A DNA stretch of 14,197 nucleotides from Clostridiales bacterium. GTDB lineage: Bacteria; Bacillota; Clostridia; Peptostreptococcales; JAAYPU01. Shown one piece after another: positions 12,550 to 14,197 of the stretch. The stretch spans positions 1-14,197 of the forward strand of contig JAAYPU010000140.1 of assembly GCA_012519645.1 (NCBI GenBank). Reading direction: 5' to 3'. The translations under genes and the position numbers were made by a program. Each line of letters starts with the position of its first letter. The stretch's first letter is position 1. The notes under the pieces were generated by a model, which was not told where the DNA came from, did no database searches, and saw only the letters and a list, made by a program, of their open reading frames with translations.

Positions 12550-13179
12550 ATGCTGGATAAATCCTGTAAGGAATTTATAGAATTATTGTCCTCAAAAGCG
12601 CCTGTGCCGGGCGGCGGCGGCGCCAGTGCTTATGTAGGAGCGCTCGGTATGGCTTTAGGCTGCATGGTTGGAAATCTGACTCTGGGCAAAAAGAAATATG
12701 CAGATGTAGAGGAAGATATCAAAGAATTACTTTGTAAATCAGAAGAGATCATTCAGGAGTTAAATGATTTAGTTGAGAAAGATGCCAAAGCATTTTATCC
12801 TTTGTCTCAAGCATATGGATTATCAGCAAATACGCAGGAGGAAAAGGAATCAAAAGAAGCAGCTCTTCAACAGGCTTTGACTGAGGCAACATTAGTGCCT
12901 TTGCAAATAGCGGAGGTTTGTAAAAAAGCTATTGATTTGCACCAATCCTATGCAGAAAAAGGCACCAGGATCGCAATAAGCGATGTAGGAGTGGGAGTTG
13001 CATTTTGTAAAGCGGCACTTCAAGGAGCAAAGCTGAATGTATTGATCAATACTGCCATAATGAAGGATGAGGAACTCAAAAAGGATGTTCTTAAAAGATT
13101 AGAGGAAATTGAAAATGCGGGTATAAAAAAAGCAGATTTTATATATGAGCAGGTTGAAAAAATGCTGGGAGGAAAGTAA
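12550..13179 (+). CDS. fchA: Methenyltetrahydrofolate cyclohydrolase FchA
   Basis: A 209-residue protein of the FTCD-C/FchA family at its usual length. It interconverts 5,10-methenyl-THF and 10-formyl-THF. The family signature PVPGGGGASAYVGALG starts at residue 18, followed by MVGNLTLGKKKY, and the all-helical remainder includes the LVEKDAKAFYPL segment and a C-terminal DVGVGVAFCKAALQGA stretch. FchA is the stand-alone cyclohydrolase of acetogenic and purine- or glycine-fermenting clostridia. AAAGGAG at 12533-12539 precedes ATG 12550. It ends one base before folD begins, so the two are co-translated. The repeat-filled spacer before it may separate its expression from that of fhs. Confidence 0.96.
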   Translation: MLDKSCKEFIELLSSKAPVPGGGGASAYVGALGMALGCMVGNLTLGKKKYADVEEDIKELLCKSEEIIQELNDLVEKDAKAFYPLSQAYGLSANTQEEKESKEAALQQALTEATLVPLQIAEVCKKAIDLHQSYAEKGTRIAISDVGVGVAFCKAALQGAKLNVLINTAIMKDEELKKDVLKRLEEIENAGIKKADFIYEQVEKMLGGK

Positions 13180-13180
13180 T

Positions 13181-14029
13181 ATGCCAATAATACTTAAAGG
13201 AAAACCGGTTGCAGACGAAATTAAAGAAAGATTGAAGGAAGAGGTTTTAGATTATAAAAAAAGAGGAATAGCTCCCACAATGGCAATTATTCGGGTAGGA
13301 CAAAGAGAAGATGATATAGCTTATGAAAACAGCATAATAAAAAATTGTGACTCTATCGGCATAAAAGTCGTAGTTTATGAAGCTCCTGCGAATATATCCA
13401 TGGAAGCATTTGAGAATCTCGTAAAACAAGTGGATTTAAACGATAAAATACATGGAATACTTGTTTTTAGGCCGCTTCCGAAGCATCTGGATATGGAATT
13501 GATACAATCTCTTGTTTCTCCCCAAAAGGATATTGATTGTATGAATCCCATAAATCTTCAAAAAGTTTTTGAAGGGGATGAAACAGGATTTAAGCCGTGT
13601 ACACCGGAGGCAGTTATAGAAATATTAAAGTATTATAAAATACCAATAGAAGGAGCAAAAACATGTATTGTTAACAGAAGTCTGGTTCTCGGCAAGCCTT
13701 TGGCTATGATGCTGCTTGCAGAAAATGCCACAGTTGAAATATGCCATTCGAAAACCAAAAACCTGGCAAAACAAGTATCAGGTGCGGAGATAGTAATTAC
13801 GGGAACAGGCAAAGCCAAAATGTTTGATAATACATATTTTAATTCAGGTTCTGTGGTAATAGACGTAGGTATCAATTATGAGGGCGATAAGATGTGCGGA
13901 GATGTAAATTATGAAGATGTGGCTGACAGGGTGTCAGCTATCACACCTGTTCCCGGAGGCGTGGGTACAGTAACAAGTACCATTTTGCTGAAGCATGTAT
14001 TACAGGCGGTTAAACTAACTAATAACTGA
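13181..14029 (+). CDS. folD: FolD, methylene-THF dehydrogenase; cyclohydrolase site degraded
   Basis: A 282-residue FolD of normal length. It oxidises or reduces 5,10-methylene-THF/5,10-methenyl-THF with NAD(P). Visible: KPVADEIKERL near the N terminus, Tyr48, GILV before RPLPKHLD, KDID at 116-119, the PCTPEAVIEIL segment, the cofactor site NRSLVLGKPLAMMLL, and VIDVGINY...VTPVPGGVG-type ending (ITPVPGGVGTVT). By alignment to E. coli FolD, Tyr50 and Asp121 are kept (Tyr48, Asp119) but Lys54 is Ile52, Gln98 is Phe96 and Gly122 is Cys120; Lys and Gln are needed for the cyclohydrolase step. It is therefore probably dehydrogenase-only with FchA supplying the other activity. GGAGG at 13169-13173 is 7 bases from ATG 13181; an in-frame ATG at 13145 lies inside fchA without a ribosome site. 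The last codons lie in a heptamer array. Confidence 0.95.
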   Translation: MPIILKGKPVADEIKERLKEEVLDYKKRGIAPTMAIIRVGQREDDIAYENSIIKNCDSIGIKVVVYEAPANISMEAFENLVKQVDLNDKIHGILVFRPLPKHLDMELIQSLVSPQKDIDCMNPINLQKVFEGDETGFKPCTPEAVIEILKYYKIPIEGAKTCIVNRSLVLGKPLAMMLLAENATVEICHSKTKNLAKQVSGAEIVITGTGKAKMFDNTYFNSGSVVIDVGINYEGDKMCGDVNYEDVADRVSAITPVPGGVGTVTSTILLKHVLQAVKLTNN

Positions 14030-14051
14030 TAACTAAGAACTAAGAGTTGAA
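14010..14051 (+). repeat. Heptamer tandem array overlapping the folD 3' end
   Basis: In-phase 7-base units TTAAACT (14010), AACTAAT (14017), AACTGAT (14024), AACTAAG (14031), AACTAAG (14038), AGTTGAA (14045). The array encodes the last FolD residues (KLTNN) and supplies its TGA stop at 14027-14029. It resembles the AACTGAA array after fhs. Confidence 0.85.
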
Positions 14052-14054
14052 GTG

Positions 14055-14078
14055 ACTTTTGCAAAGCATTGCAAAAGT
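14055..14078. other. Hairpin with TTTTGC/GCAAAA core after folD
   Basis: ACTTTTGCAA (14055-14064), loop AGCA, TTGCAAAAGT (14069-14078), a perfect 10-bp stem. No T-run follows. It lies directly after the heptamer array, as the hairpin at 12381 does. Confidence 0.75.
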
Positions 14079-14176
14079 AATCATTATATAAATTAAAAAT
14101 ATCTTTGCATGATGAAGAACAAGGAAATGGTTATTTATATATGTGGTTATCTCAGTCAAAAGAAAGGAGATATAAA

Positions 14177-14197
14177 ATGGCTAAATTGACAATCCAA
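14177..14197 (+). CDS. Start of a further gene (partial, 7 codons)
   Basis: ATG 14177 is preceded by AAAGGAG (14163-14169) with an 7-base gap, and the frame MAKLTIQ runs off the window. Seven residues are too few to name it. M-x-K-L-T-I is seen at the start of some 2Fe-2S domain proteins such as formate dehydrogenase or NuoG-type subunits, which would suit the pathway, but this is only a guess. The region 14079-14160 before it is AT-rich with no clear promoter. Confidence 0.6.

Noticed and set aside
13145..13180. N-terminal extension of FolD inside fchA
   Set aside because: No ribosome site at 13145, the extra residues are unlike FolD, and ATG 13181 has GGAGG 7 bases upstream.

Overview
The window looks like chromosomal DNA of a low-GC, Gram-positive, spore-forming anaerobe of the Clostridia. 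The base composition is AT-rich, ribosome binding sites are strong AGGAGG types, and most genes have compact hairpin terminators. The gene content fits: formate-tetrahydrofolate ligase, FchA and FolD (the folate one-carbon branch used by acetogens and by glycine, purine or amino-acid fermenters), a Spo0E-like sporulation phosphatase, a candidate spore-coat protein, and the CheC/CheD chemotaxis pair. The genus cannot be fixed from this sequence alone.

Layout. 1-430: the tail of a small membrane protein followed by its XRE-type regulator. 600-1810: a lipoprotein and a YjbQ-family enzyme. 2030-3230: cheC-cheD behind a good sigma-A promoter. 3400-4630: a CpaE/MinD-like ATPase overlapping an 85-residue protein of unknown function. 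4815-5950, minus strand: a repeat-rich Gly/Tyr/Met protein (possible coat protein), an ArsR-like regulator, and a previously unlisted 33-residue peptide gene with its own promoter, ribosome binding site and hairpin. 6089-6256: tRNA-Lys(CUU) with promoter and terminator. 6318-8061: a two-gene cassette, a regulator with a DNA-binding domain at each end followed by a four-helix membrane protein; its composition is less AT-rich than its surroundings. 8149-9480: a serine/threonine Na+ symporter (SstT-like). 9486-9671, minus strand: a Spo0E-like protein. 9895-10546: a NERD-domain protein with an altered catalytic motif. 10646-14029: fhs, fchA and folD, then the first seven codons of another gene.

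How the genes work together. Fhs makes 10-formyl-THF from formate, FchA converts 5,10-methenyl-THF to and from 10-formyl-THF, and FolD handles methenyl/methylene-THF. Here FolD has lost at least two of the residues needed for its own cyclohydrolase reaction, so FchA next to it probably does that step. CheC and CheD form the known phosphatase/deamidase adaptation pair.

The most unusual structure is non-coding. The fhs-fchA spacer (12322-12528) and the region after folD (14010-14078) carry degenerate tandem repeats with a strict 7-base period, one block with an 11-base period, and hairpins sharing a TTTTGC/GCAAAA core. The folD stop codon and its last codons lie inside one of these arrays.
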